Of a DNA stretch of 43,811 nt, positions 1-10,020 are shown piece by piece (the stretch's first letter is position 1; the number at the start of each line of letters is the position of its first letter). The position numbers and the translations under genes are program-made. Under the pieces are notes generated by a model that was given only the letters and a program-made list of their open reading frames with translations, made no database searches and was not told where the DNA came from. This DNA comes from Bacteroidales bacterium (GTDB lineage: Bacteria; Bacteroidota; Bacteroidia; Bacteroidales; UBA7960), in assembly GCA_007129255.1 (NCBI GenBank), contig SKVW01000083.1, positions 1-43,811 of the forward strand, in the 5' to 3' direction.

Positions 1-73
1 ACCACCTTTAAAAACTTTCACACCCTCGATGCCAGACCCCCGGGTGCACGGTAATATTGTTTGTTGTATAAAT

Positions 74-1189
74 TCAAAACAACCGGTATCCCATACCCCA
101 TTCTACAAAGTCGGCCCGGAAAAGGTGAGACTTGATGGTTAAATTAATTTGAAGCCTGTCCCCAAGATAATGCCTGAAGCCGGCCCGGTTGTACGTGCGG
201 CCGTCTTCATCCTGACGGGCATACAAATACAGCCCCTGATGTACGATAAAGGAAGTATTGGAAAAAACCTGTTCGTAGGAAAGATGTATGCCGGGCTTAA
301 GCAGGGAAAGTTTTCCCGATGGCTTCCGATCCTTTCGATTCAACACCTCTTTGTCGGACAACCCCCAGAACACATCGGCCCCAACACCTATGGCCGTTTT
401 CACCGAAAGCCGCCTTCTGAGGGTTTGGCTCAGGGAAAACTCCAGGTATTTGGATCCTCCGGGAGGATAAAGCTCAGAATAACCCCCGGAAAGATAAAAA
501 GACAGGGAATATTTATCGGGTTTCTCAAAATTGGTTTCTCTTTCGGGAAGGGATGGTTCGGGTTGCAGTTTATAAACGAAGGCAACCCTTGCCGAGGGGA
601 TGTTAAGCCCCTTGTTTGGGGTCCTGGTTCTGCCGTTGCTGAAATGGGTCATGCTGATTCCGCCCTTCAGGGAGAAGCTTTCGGAAACGGCAACCCCTGC
701 CTTCAGGGCGGTGTTCATGGCAATATTGATGGGTGTGCTGATGGCCATGTTTTCTTCATTTTCCTGCTCACGGTACCAGTTATCCAGATACCCGATACCG
801 GCACCATACCTAAAAATAAGGTCCACCGACCTGCCCTGGTGCAGGGTAATGGAAATATGCGGCCAAACAGAAAAAGCCCTGCCTAAAACCTCCGGGTAAT
901 TCAGATCGGCAAACATAAAAGTAAAACCCAGATCGGGGAAATTATACCAATGGTGCCAGGACTTGCTGCCGTCAGTGCTGCCGGAAATGCTGCCCTGGAA
1001 AAACGGAAAAAAACCTGTATACAGGTTGTCAAGGTCAGGATCATGTGGCCAGACAAATCCAAAGTGGGCGGCGGCTTCTGCTTTATAAAAGAAGCTGTTG
1101 CCGGGATTGTTGGCAGAGGTTTTGGGTGCATCCCAAAACATGTAAAAGCAAAAAATAATAAGCCATCCAAACCTCCACTTTCCGGTCAT
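74..1189 (-). CDS. Acyloxyacyl hydrolase / lipid A deacylase (PagL-like) outer-membrane beta-barrel protein
   Basis: 371-aa ORF with N-terminal signal-like segment, alternating beta-barrel pattern and an HFSNGRTRTPNKGLN motif typical of PagL-like acyloxyacyl hydrolases. Confidence 0.75.
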   Translation of the reverse strand: MTGKWRFGWLIIFCFYMFWDAPKTSANNPGNSFFYKAEAAAHFGFVWPHDPDLDNLYTGFFPFFQGSISGSTDGSKSWHHWYNFPDLGFTFMFADLNYPEVLGRAFSVWPHISITLHQGRSVDLIFRYGAGIGYLDNWYREQENEENMAISTPINIAMNTALKAGVAVSESFSLKGGISMTHFSNGRTRTPNKGLNIPSARVAFVYKLQPEPSLPERETNFEKPDKYSLSFYLSGGYSELYPPGGSKYLEFSLSQTLRRRLSVKTAIGVGADVFWGLSDKEVLNRKDRKPSGKLSLLKPGIHLSYEQVFSNTSFIVHQGLYLYARQDEDGRTYNRAGFRHYLGDRLQINLTIKSHLFRADFVEWGMGYRLF

Positions 1190-1286
1190 GCATTCAGGAT
1201 TTGGTTTTTAAACGACAAATATATCTTTTTCGGCCAACAACCCCAATGCAAATTTGTTGCTACCTTTGCACAAAACCTTGATTTTT

Positions 1287-2057
1287 ATGGATCGAAGAAT
1301 TACCGCCTTCCGGCAGCTTTTGGATATTATGGACGATTTGCGGGACAATTGTCCCTGGGATAAAAAACAAACCCTGGAGTCCTTGCGTCACCTTACCATT
1401 GAAGAGACTTATGAATTGGCTGACGCCATTTTGGATAATGATCTGGATGAAGTAAAAAAGGAACTGGGCGACCTGATGCTGCATATTGTTTTTTATGCAA
1501 AGATTGGTCAGGAACAGAGAGCCTTCGATATCGCAGATGTGCTGGAAGGGATCAACCAGAAGCTCATCAACCGCCATCCGCATATTTACGGTGATGTAAA
1601 GGTGAAAAATGATGAAGAGGTAAAGGAAAACTGGGAAAAGATAAAAATGAAGGAGGGACGGAAAAAGGTTTTATCTGGCGTTCCCCGATCGCTCCCGGCC
1701 ATGATTAAAGCTTACCGTATTCAGGATAAAGTTAAAGGGGTTGGTTTTGACTGGGAGAAACCCAACCAGGTTTGGGACAAGGTAAGTGAAGAACTGAGGG
1801 AGCTGCGCGTGGAGGTGGAATCGGGTGCCGACCCAAAAAAGATTGAGCAGGAATTTGGGGACTTGTTGTTTGCCTTGATCAACTATGCCCGTTTTATCAA
1901 TGTGAACCCCGAAAGTGCCCTGGAGCGCACCAACAAAAAGTTTGTAAAAAGATTTGAATACCTGGAAGCCCACGCCAGGGAATCCGGCAAAGACCTCAGA
2001 AAAATGTCCCTGAAAGAAATGGATGTATTCTGGGATGAAGCCAAAAAGCTCGAATAA
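1287..2057 (+). CDS. mazG: Nucleoside triphosphate pyrophosphohydrolase MazG
   Basis: Tandem MazG domains: LRDNCPWDKKQTLESLRHLTIEETYELADAI...ELGDLMLHIVFYAKI and EELRELRVEVESG...EQEFGDLLFALINYARF. Start taken at the internal ATG (MDRRITAFRQLL) rather than the ORF-track start at 1254. Confidence 0.93.
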   Translation: MDRRITAFRQLLDIMDDLRDNCPWDKKQTLESLRHLTIEETYELADAILDNDLDEVKKELGDLMLHIVFYAKIGQEQRAFDIADVLEGINQKLINRHPHIYGDVKVKNDEEVKENWEKIKMKEGRKKVLSGVPRSLPAMIKAYRIQDKVKGVGFDWEKPNQVWDKVSEELRELRVEVESGADPKKIEQEFGDLLFALINYARFINVNPESALERTNKKFVKRFEYLEAHARESGKDLRKMSLKEMDVFWDEAKKLE

Positions 2058-2144
2058 CTCTCTGCCCTTTCGTTAATTTTATTCGGTATCTTCTTTTTTT
2101 TTAAAAAGGAGAATTGGATTATTTTTGTACAAAAATTTCACTCC

Positions 2145-2906
2145 ATGATAGAAGTAATTGGCCTGAATAAAGAATTTGATCTTTCCAAAAAGCAAATGGC
2201 AGAGGCCGGGGTAACCACAAAAAAGCTGAAAGTTCTTGATAATGTGAACTTTCATTGTCAGCCCGGCCGTATATTCAGTTTGCTTGGCCCAAACGGTGCC
2301 GGAAAGACCACCACCCTCCGCATTATTGCCACCATTCTTTCGCCCACTTCTGGTGCCGTGAAGGTTTGCGGGATGGATACTACAAAAAACGGTGCAAAAA
2401 CCCGTGCGAAGATCGGGTTTCTTACCGGTACCACCGGGCTTTACGAGCGCCTAACCCCTGATGAGGTGATACGGTATTATGCCAGGCTGAACGGCATTGA
2501 AAAACCCGAACTGGAAAAAAGAAAGGATAGGCTTTACACCCTTCTGGACATGCACGATTTTGCCAAAAAGCGTATAGGCAAACTTTCCACCGGGATGAAG
2601 CAAAAAGTGAGCATTGTGCGTACCATGATACATGATCCGGAAGTAGTAGTGTTTGATGAGCCTACGGCCGGTTTGGATGTCATTACCGCCAAAAACATCA
2701 TTGAACTCATTCGGGATTGCCGGGAAAGCAACAAAACGGTTATTTTTTCTTCACATATCATGAGCGAAGTGGATATGCTTTGCGATGACCTGGCCATTAT
2801 CCATAAAGGGAAAATCATGTTTAACGATACCATGGATAATTTCCGCAAAAACATGCAGACCGACACCTTAACAGAAGAGTTTATCAGGGTAGTAAATGAA
2901 AGTTAG
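2145..2906 (+). CDS. ABC transporter ATP-binding protein (NatA-like)
   Basis: Walker A GPNGAGKTTT, signature LSTGMKQKVS, Walker B VVVFDEPTAGLD. Confidence 0.93.
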   Translation: MIEVIGLNKEFDLSKKQMAEAGVTTKKLKVLDNVNFHCQPGRIFSLLGPNGAGKTTTLRIIATILSPTSGAVKVCGMDTTKNGAKTRAKIGFLTGTTGLYERLTPDEVIRYYARLNGIEKPELEKRKDRLYTLLDMHDFAKKRIGKLSTGMKQKVSIVRTMIHDPEVVVFDEPTAGLDVITAKNIIELIRDCRESNKTVIFSSHIMSEVDMLCDDLAIIHKGKIMFNDTMDNFRKNMQTDTLTEEFIRVVNES

Positions 2907-2920
2907 AAAAAAGCAAAGAA

Positions 2921-4105
2921 ATGAAAAACATCGTCAACATAGCCTCCAAAGAATTTCTGGACACCTTGCGCGACCGCCGCACCCTGATCATGATGATCGT
3001 GGTGCCCATTTTGGTTTTTCCTTTGATCTTTACTTTGGTTACCCGCCTGCAAACTTCCATCCTGGAAAAGGAGCAGGAGAGACCGCTCCTTACCGGGGTA
3101 ATAAACCATGACCCGGGCAACAAGCTGATTGTTTTTCTTGAGAAGCGGCAGGACGTAAGCCTTATAGCCGTTGAAGACAGCGGGGAACTTGAGCGCCTGG
3201 TCCGCAGAGACAGCCTGCAGGTGGGCCTTGTGATTGAACAAGACTTCAGCCGGAACCTGGAAGCCATGAAAAGTGCAGGCGTAAAGGTTTATTTTTCCGC
3301 CACCAAGCTCACGGTAAAAGACCGTATTGACCGTATACTGGATGTTTTTTCTGATCAAATGTTAAAAGAGCGCATTCTGGCAAAAGACCTTGAAGAATCA
3401 TTTATCCATCCGGTGAATATAGAATCGGTTAATGTGGCTACCCCGCAGGAAGTTTTGGGTAAACTGGCCGGAGGGTTTCTGCCTTACCTTTTCGTGATCT
3501 TTTGTTTTATGGGGGCCATGTATCCGGCCATTGATCTTTTTACCGGGGAAAAAGAAAGAAAAACCCTGGAAACATTGCTTACCACCCCGGTTTCCCGCTT
3601 TGAGATTCTGGTTGGAAAAATGGTGGTGATCGTTACTACCGGAATTGTTTCAGCAATGCTTGCGATTTTTGGACTATTCATTGCTTTTCAGTTTATCGCC
3701 GGAATGCCCGAAATAATCACCTCGGTAGTGGCCGGCATGCTTACCCTGACTTTTGTAATGCTGATGTTGGTTATGTTGTTGCCATTGACCATCTTTTTTG
3801 CCGGAGTGATGATCCCGTTGACCATCTATGCCAAAACCTTTAAGGAAGCACAGAGCATCCTTACTCCATTGACTTTCCTGGTGATCATTCCCGCTATTTT
3901 CGGATTGATTCCCGGAGTGGAACTGACGGTAGCTACCGCCCTGATCCCCATAGTAAACATCAGCCTGGCCACCAAGGAAATTGTGGCCGGAACCATAGAA
4001 ATGCCCCTGTTGCTCATTACCATTTTTTCTCTGGTTGTATATGCCACCTTGTCGGTGCTCTTTTGTGTGAAATGGTTTGGTAAAGAAACCAATATACTCA
4101 GGTAG
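2921..4105 (+). CDS. ABC transporter permease (NatB/ABC-2 type)
   Basis: N-terminal TM followed by extracytoplasmic domain and C-terminal TM bundle with YPAIDLFTGEKERKTLETLLTTPVSRFEILVGK, typical of NatB permeases; directly follows its ATPase. Confidence 0.92.
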   Translation: MKNIVNIASKEFLDTLRDRRTLIMMIVVPILVFPLIFTLVTRLQTSILEKEQERPLLTGVINHDPGNKLIVFLEKRQDVSLIAVEDSGELERLVRRDSLQVGLVIEQDFSRNLEAMKSAGVKVYFSATKLTVKDRIDRILDVFSDQMLKERILAKDLEESFIHPVNIESVNVATPQEVLGKLAGGFLPYLFVIFCFMGAMYPAIDLFTGEKERKTLETLLTTPVSRFEILVGKMVVIVTTGIVSAMLAIFGLFIAFQFIAGMPEIITSVVAGMLTLTFVMLMLVMLLPLTIFFAGVMIPLTIYAKTFKEAQSILTPLTFLVIIPAIFGLIPGVELTVATALIPIVNISLATKEIVAGTIEMPLLLITIFSLVVYATLSVLFCVKWFGKETNILR

Positions 4106-4263
4106 ATATTTGGCAGATGTCAGCGACTGTGTTTTCCTGAAAAATTTTTAATTCAGGGTTTTTGATTATTTTAGCGATCAATATTCTTAAGGGATCGCTA
4201 TGACTTCGTAATTCGATGGAAACAGTGGTTCCCTTATTCAGTCAAACTTAACCCATCACACTT

Positions 4264-6315
4264 ATGAAACAAGTTGTTACCCTTTTGTTTTTTTTGCTTT
4301 GTCCGTTCTGGCTTATGGCATCAAAAAACCAGACCATTGAGCTGGAAGGGGCGGTTTCCGGTACCTGGAATTACGATACGGTATATGTAACCGGGGATAT
4401 TTTTCTGGGTCCGGGCCATCAGCTACTGATTGAAGCCAGTGTTTATGTGGAGTTTCAGGGGTTTTATGGCTTTTACGTTGAGGGGGAGTCCCTTCAGGCA
4501 AATGGCACCCCGGAAAACCCAATAACCTTCAGCGTTAATGATACCATCGGCTTGCACAATATTTTTGAGCCGGATGGTGCCTGGAAGGGAATTTTTGTAT
4601 TTGGGCAGCAGGATAATAACGATCCGGAAGGACCAGTTGTAAGTCTGCAAAACTGCCATATAGAATTTGCCAAGGCCCCCCTTTCCGAGCCCCTGCATCA
4701 TGGAGGGGGACTGTATATCTCCGGAGAGGGTTCTTATGAAATTGAAGGCAACACTTTTTTTAGAAACTACGCCTACCTTAACGGAGGGGGGGCCTACTTT
4801 ACGGAAGCCCAACCCCTGTTTTTCAACAACCACTTCCTTGAAAATTTTGCCGGTCATCCTCCCACAGAGGAAGAAACTTATGGTTACGGGGGAGGTTTAT
4901 ACGGCATGCATGGCAGGGGAGAGATCCGCGAAAACATTTTTTTCGGGAACTGGGCATCTGGAATGGGCGGTGGACTCAGCCTGGACAGCTGCAACACCCA
5001 CATTGTAAAAAACATTTTTGAAAACAATGAGGCACCGCTGGGTGGTGGTCTGGGGGTGTTGCGCTCGGAGTTTATTTTTCCCAACAGCATTTCGGGTAAC
5101 CTTTTTGTGGATAACTATGCCTTATTTTTTGGAGGAGGCATAGCCTTGCTGACTTTCAAAGGTGATTTGTTCAACAACACCATTGTAAATAACCATGCAG
5201 GATATGGAGGAGGGCTTTATTGCAATGCGGGGGCGATGCCAAACATCCATAGCAGCATTTTCTGGGGAAATACTGCAGGATCCTCTCCCGGCGACTCACA
5301 GGTTTTTATATGGGATACCACTTCCGACCCGCAATTTTCCTATTCAGTAATTGAGTTTGGTCTTGATGGGATAGGAGGGGCCGGTTTTGATGGAGAACTT
5401 GTTGAGTGTATTGAAGAGGATCCGCTTTTTGTCAACCAGGGAGATCACCCTTTTCAGCTACAGGAAAATTCACCGGCTATTGTTGCAGGCAACCCGGCTT
5501 CCGGAGAGTTTTTGCTTCCCGAAACTGACCTTGCAGGAAACCCGAGGTTTCAAAACTACCGCATAGATATCGGGGCCTATGAATACCAGGGAACGGTTGA
5601 GTATTTTGCCAACCTGACTTTTGTGGTCCTTGACGAACAAAACGATACCCTACAAGATGCCATTATCACCCTGAACGGAACCGAATACGATCCGGGAGTT
5701 TATGTTTTTGAAGACCTGGCAGCCGGCCATTATGATTATAAAGTAAATAAGGAAGGATATCATGAAGTTACCGGTGAGCTCATGCTGGTGGAGGATGTTG
5801 ACCTTGAAGTAACGCTTCAGGAAGCGGCCGAAACCTATACCGTCACCTTTAATGTGGAGAACGAACAGGGCGATATTCTTACGGACGCCCGAATCACTTT
5901 TGATGGCAACGAGCACGAAGCCGGGGTATATGTTTTCGAAAATATTGATCCCGGGAACTACGATTATCGGGTCAGCAAAGAAGGATACGATGACGCCAGT
6001 GGTGAAGTTGTTGTGGAAAATGAAGACGTGGTGGTAGGGGTTGTTCTTTTTGATCCTGTTTCTGTTAACGGGGTTTCATCATTTGCCCTAAACATTTATC
6101 CCAATCCCGCCGGCAATAGACTTTATGTGGATTCCAAAGGAGCTATGATAAGGGAAATAAGGATTGTCGACATGGGCGGTCAGGTGGTTTATCAATCCAC
6201 CTTTGAAGCAAATACATGCCGGGTTGATGTATCGGGTTTTGAAAACGGATATTATCTTCTACAGGTTAAGACTTCTGAAGAGTCAATAACCCGCAGGGTA
6301 TTGATTCTTCCTTAA
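4264..6315 (+). CDS. Secreted right-handed beta-helix protein with two tandem PEGA/CarboxypepD_reg-like domains and T9SS type A sorting domain
   Basis: Signal peptide; repeated N-x-F-x-x-N-x-A-x-x-G-G-G turns (beta-helix); duplicated ITLNGTEYDPGVYVFEDLAAGHYDYKVNKEGYHEVTGE and ITFDGNEHEAGVYVFENIDPGNYDYRVSKEGYDDASGE; C-terminal IYPNPAGNRLYV...GYYLLQVKTSEESITRRVLILP. Confidence 0.88.
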   Translation: MKQVVTLLFFLLCPFWLMASKNQTIELEGAVSGTWNYDTVYVTGDIFLGPGHQLLIEASVYVEFQGFYGFYVEGESLQANGTPENPITFSVNDTIGLHNIFEPDGAWKGIFVFGQQDNNDPEGPVVSLQNCHIEFAKAPLSEPLHHGGGLYISGEGSYEIEGNTFFRNYAYLNGGGAYFTEAQPLFFNNHFLENFAGHPPTEEETYGYGGGLYGMHGRGEIRENIFFGNWASGMGGGLSLDSCNTHIVKNIFENNEAPLGGGLGVLRSEFIFPNSISGNLFVDNYALFFGGGIALLTFKGDLFNNTIVNNHAGYGGGLYCNAGAMPNIHSSIFWGNTAGSSPGDSQVFIWDTTSDPQFSYSVIEFGLDGIGGAGFDGELVECIEEDPLFVNQGDHPFQLQENSPAIVAGNPASGEFLLPETDLAGNPRFQNYRIDIGAYEYQGTVEYFANLTFVVLDEQNDTLQDAIITLNGTEYDPGVYVFEDLAAGHYDYKVNKEGYHEVTGELMLVEDVDLEVTLQEAAETYTVTFNVENEQGDILTDARITFDGNEHEAGVYVFENIDPGNYDYRVSKEGYDDASGEVVVENEDVVVGVVLFDPVSVNGVSSFALNIYPNPAGNRLYVDSKGAMIREIRIVDMGGQVVYQSTFEANTCRVDVSGFENGYYLLQVKTSEESITRRVLILP

Positions 6316-6770
6316 GACTTTGGGGTTTCGCTCAGGTACATTTCGAAGTCATAAAAAAAGGTATTTGCCCTTTTGCCGAGTTTGTCGTCCAGAAAAAATG
6401 CCGCCTGCACCATAGAGGTATTTCTGATTTTCCGGATCAGCGCATCAGGGTCAAGGTGTCCTCGGGGGTTTTTAAGCAGCAGTATAAAATCCAGGTTTTT
6501 GGGTTCTGCAAAAAGCCTTCCGTTTTGCCCTTTGTTGGAAATGAGATAGTAAGCCAGTCTTAGCTGAGGTTTTGCGTAATGATAAACCGAAAAAAGATCT
6601 TTCTGCTCCAGGTTGTGTGGGGTGTAGGAAAAATCAGGCAGTCGTTTCAGGTCGGTTTCCAAAGATTGGTTCAGGTTCCAGCAAAAGCGATAGTCTTTTT
6701 GGGGACAAAAAACCCCCATCACCCTGAAGGGTGACTCGTATTCCAGTTTAAGATAGTGTTTTTTTACCAT
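6312..6770 (-). CDS. IPExxxVDY family protein
   Basis: MVKKHYLKLEYESPFRVMGVFCPQKDYRFCWNLNQ resembles the Bacteroidota IPExxxVDY family, commonly next to rnc. Start shifted to the internal ATG at 6770. Confidence 0.65.
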   Translation of the reverse strand: MVKKHYLKLEYESPFRVMGVFCPQKDYRFCWNLNQSLETDLKRLPDFSYTPHNLEQKDLFSVYHYAKPQLRLAYYLISNKGQNGRLFAEPKNLDFILLLKNPRGHLDPDALIRKIRNTSMVQAAFFLDDKLGKRANTFFYDFEMYLSETPKS

Positions 6771-6872
6771 GGGCCTGACCAGGAAATTCCGTTTTTTTGC
6801 GTGTAAAAACCAAGGGGTCTTTTCATGCAAAAGTAAATGAACCAAAAGAAATAAAAAAGGGAAGAGAAAAAA

Positions 6873-7667
6873 TCAGGTTTCGGACCCTGTTTCATTCAGG
6901 CTTACCCATGCCTGCCGGGCAGCATTTTGTTCGGCTTTTTTTATAGAAAAATCTTTACCCTCACCAACCAGCTTATCCTCGAGCATCAGGTTTACCTGGT
7001 AGATTTTATTATTTTTCCCGTTTTCAATTTCATCGGTAAGGACAAACTCCAGGGTTTTCTTTTCTTTTTGTGCCCATTCGATCATTTTGCTTTTAAAGTT
7101 GATCTCTTTGCTCATGAGCTCATCCACATCCAGATGACATTGAATGATCTGTGTCACAATTACTTTTTGGGTAAACCGGTAACCTTTATCAAGATATAAA
7201 GCGCCGACAAAAGCTTCGAAGGCATCTCCCAGAACAGAAGATCCCCGGATGTGGTTTTCTTTTCCTGTTTGAATGAGTTTGTCCAGTCCAAGCTTTCGTG
7301 AAAGCATATTGAGGTTGGAGCGGCTTACAATGCGTGAGCGCATTTCGGTAAGAAATCCTTCGTCTTTAAAAGGGAATTTTTTAAAAAGGAAATCAGCCAC
7401 CACCGATCCAAGCACGGCATCACCGAGGTATTCAAGTCTTTCGTTGTTGTACCTGAACCCGTTGTTGGCTGGGCCGGGGAGAGATTTGTGGCGGAACGCC
7501 AGCTTATACACGGCAACGTTGCCCGGGTAATAGCCAAAAATATTTTTTATTGCCTCTTCAAGGCTTTTATCGGTGGCCTTATTTCTGGCAAAAAAAGATG
7601 AAAACAAGCGCAAAATATAATTATTGTGTAAACTTTTTGAAAGCAACACAGGCATTATGCCCACCAA
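6873..7667 (-). CDS. rnc: Ribonuclease III
   Basis: NNERLEYLGDAVLGSVVADFLFKKFP signature, second catalytic motif LGDAFEAFVGALYLDKG, C-terminal dsRBD VGEGKDFSIKKAEQNAARQAW. Confidence 0.95.
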   Translation of the reverse strand: MVGIMPVLLSKSLHNNYILRLFSSFFARNKATDKSLEEAIKNIFGYYPGNVAVYKLAFRHKSLPGPANNGFRYNNERLEYLGDAVLGSVVADFLFKKFPFKDEGFLTEMRSRIVSRSNLNMLSRKLGLDKLIQTGKENHIRGSSVLGDAFEAFVGALYLDKGYRFTQKVIVTQIIQCHLDVDELMSKEINFKSKMIEWAQKEKKTLEFVLTDEIENGKNNKIYQVNLMLEDKLVGEGKDFSIKKAEQNAARQAWVSLNETGSET

Positions 7668-8877
7668 ATCCGAAAGTATTGCTCAATGCCAGGTTCACTT
7701 TACGCTCCTTTGCTTTGTGGAAGGTGAAGTCCAGCTTATTGTCAATTTCCGGATCATCGGTAAAATGATTGATGGTAGGGGGCACAATATCGTTTTGCAC
7801 GGCCAGCAGGGCCGCAATGGCCTCGGCCGCTCCGGCTGCACCCAGCAAATGGCCGGTCATGGACTTGGTGGAGTTGATGCTGATATTGTAGGCATGCTCT
7901 CCAAACAGCCCAATAATGGCTTTGGGCTCAGCAATGTCGCCCAAAGGAGTTGAAGTACCATGGGTATTGATATGGTCTACCTCTTCGGGTTTGTGCCCGT
8001 TGTCCTCAAGGGCATACCGCATAACGTTCATGGCCCCCAGTCCTTCGGGATGGGGGCTGGTCATGTGGTAAGCATCGGCAGAAAGGCCGCCTCCGACAAC
8101 TTCTGCATAAATTTTTGCCCCCCTTTTCAGTGCATGCTCCAGCTCTTCAAAAATGATGGTGCCGGCACCTTCGCCTAAAACAAAGCCGTCGCGGTCTTTG
8201 TCAAAGGGGCGGGAAGCGGTTTTGGGATCATCGTTGCGCACCGAAATGGCGTGCATGGCACTGAAGCCTCCAACACCGGCTTCATTAATGGCTGCTTCCG
8301 AACCACCGCTGATGAACATATCCGCCTTCCCCAGGCGGATCAGGTTATAACTGTCAACCAGCGCATTGGCAGCAGAAGCACAGGCCGAGGTGGTGGTAAA
8401 ATTGGGCCCCCTCAACCCGTATTTTATGGAGATATGCCCTGCGGCAATATCTGCAATCATTTTCGGAATAAAGAAAGGGCTAAACCTTGGCGGCCCATCT
8501 GATTTGGCATAAGCGGAAACCTCATGTAAAAAAGTTTCCAGCCCCCCAATACCACTTCCCCAGATCACACCAAACCGGTCGGGGTCAATTTTTTCAAGGT
8601 TGACACCGGCATCCTTAATGGCTTCTTCAGTCGAAACCATGGCATATTGGGTGAAAAGGTCATACTTTCTCACCTCTTTGCGGTCGAAATGATCTTTGGA
8701 ATCATAGTTTTTTACTTCACAGGCAAACTTTGTTTTAAACTGCGAAGCATCAAAACGCGTAATGGGAGCCGCCCCGCTAACACCTTTAAGCAACCCGTCC
8801 CAGAATTCCGGAACGGTGTTGCCTATAGGAGTAAGAGCGCCTAGTCCTGTTACGACTACTCTCTTAAGTTTCATCAA
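7621..8877 (-). CDS. fabF: Beta-ketoacyl-ACP synthase II
   Basis: MMKLKRVVVTGLGALTPIGNTVPEFWDGLL; active site TTSACASAANA; C-terminal FGFGGHNACVAFKKF. Confidence 0.96.
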   Translation of the reverse strand: MMKLKRVVVTGLGALTPIGNTVPEFWDGLLKGVSGAAPITRFDASQFKTKFACEVKNYDSKDHFDRKEVRKYDLFTQYAMVSTEEAIKDAGVNLEKIDPDRFGVIWGSGIGGLETFLHEVSAYAKSDGPPRFSPFFIPKMIADIAAGHISIKYGLRGPNFTTTSACASAANALVDSYNLIRLGKADMFISGGSEAAINEAGVGGFSAMHAISVRNDDPKTASRPFDKDRDGFVLGEGAGTIIFEELEHALKRGAKIYAEVVGGGLSADAYHMTSPHPEGLGAMNVMRYALEDNGHKPEEVDHINTHGTSTPLGDIAEPKAIIGLFGEHAYNISINSTKSMTGHLLGAAGAAEAIAALLAVQNDIVPPTINHFTDDPEIDNKLDFTFHKAKERKVNLALSNTFGFGGHNACVAFKKFTQ

Positions 8878-8891
8878 AAACGGCTTAGGTT

Positions 8892-9128
8892 CTACTTGTT
8901 GTTATTTTCAATGTAAGCAATAGCGTCACCTACCGTGCTGATCTTTTCGGCTTGCTCATCGGGAATAGCCAGGTTGAACTCTTTTTCAAATTCCATGATG
9001 AGTTCTACAGTATCCAAAGAATCAGCACCCAAGTCGTTTGTGAAACTAGCTTCGGGGGTTACTTCTTTTTCATCTACACCAAGCTTATCAACAATGATAG
9101 CTTTTACTCTTGTTGCAATGTCAGACAT
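8892..9128 (-). CDS. acpP: Acyl carrier protein
   Basis: 78 aa with [42 protein letters not shown] (phosphopantetheine DSL motif). Confidence 0.97.
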   Translation of the reverse strand: MSDIATRVKAIIVDKLGVDEKEVTPEASFTNDLGADSLDTVELIMEFEKEFNLAIPDEQAEKISTVGDAIAYIENNNK

Positions 9129-9365
9129 GGTTTCTCCTTTTTTTTGTTAAACAGGATGCAAAGAAAAATATTATAATCATTAAAACCAACTTTTTTCTTT
9201 GCAATTTTTTTTAAACTACTGTAATATATTGTTTTGCAAAAATTTGCAACCAACTAAATCCTTAGTTTTATGCTGTTTTTGGTCGAAATATTACCCTGAA
9301 ATGCGCTAATTTTTCTTTAATTTTGACCTTCTTCGGATTTTTTTCGGCATTACTTTACCAAATAT

Positions 9366-9965
9366 ATGGAAAAATCTTCAAATAAAATTAAAATTGCCAT
9401 GCTGGCCTCCGGAAACGGAACCAATGTAGATAATTTTATTCGTTATTTCTCAGGACACCCCAAAATTGAAATAGCCCTTGTGATATCCAATAATCCCAGG
9501 GCTTATGTGCGGGAAAGGGCCCGCAAAGCAAATATCCCGCATTTGATCATCCCTGCTGACCAATGGCATGATGAGAAAAAGATCAGGGAAGTTTTTTCCG
9601 GTGCCGGGATCGATATAATTGTGCTGGCAGGGTTTTTATTACTGATTCCGGAAAACCTGATAAAGATGTATCCGGGAAAAATCCTGAACATTCACCCGGC
9701 ACTGCTTCCGGCTTATGGAGGCAAAGGCATGTACGGCATGCATGTGCATCGTGCTGTAATTGATGCCAATGAAAAGCACAGCGGCATAAGCATTCACCTG
9801 GTCAATGAAAAATATGATGAAGGGCGCATACTTTTCCAGGAAAAAGTTGCCGTTGAAGCCGGTGAAACCCCCGAATCCCTGGCCGCCAAGGTGCAGCAGC
9901 TTGAATACAGGTATTACCCACGTGTTGTGGAAAGTTATATAAATAGGTTATTTCCCGAAAGTTAA
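9366..9965 (+). CDS. purN: Phosphoribosylglycinamide formyltransferase
   Basis: IAMLASGNGTNVDNFI, ILNIHPALLPAYGGKGMYG, SGISIHLVNEKYDEGRILFQEKV. Confidence 0.94.
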   Translation: MEKSSNKIKIAMLASGNGTNVDNFIRYFSGHPKIEIALVISNNPRAYVRERARKANIPHLIIPADQWHDEKKIREVFSGAGIDIIVLAGFLLLIPENLIKMYPGKILNIHPALLPAYGGKGMYGMHVHRAVIDANEKHSGISIHLVNEKYDEGRILFQEKVAVEAGETPESLAAKVQQLEYRYYPRVVESYINRLFPES

Positions 9966-9967
9966 AA

Positions 9968-9993
9968 AAAGGCCACCCGATTGGGCAGCCTTT
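9968..9993. terminator. Hairpin between convergent purN and metallopeptidase gene
   Basis: aaaggc-ca-ccc-gatt-ggg-ca-gccttt stem-loop between the two stops. Confidence 0.5.
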
Positions 9994-10020
9994 CGAATCA
10001 TTTATATTAAAAAACCCTCT

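Noticed and set aside
149-886. 245-aa plus-strand ORF opposite the acyloxyacyl hydrolase gene
   Set aside because: Antisense to a well-supported CDS, no recognisable domain; typical shadow ORF
1261-1268. TACCTTTG as the mazG promoter
   Set aside because: Matches TAnnTTTG but no suitable -33 TTTG at the right spacing; left unannotated
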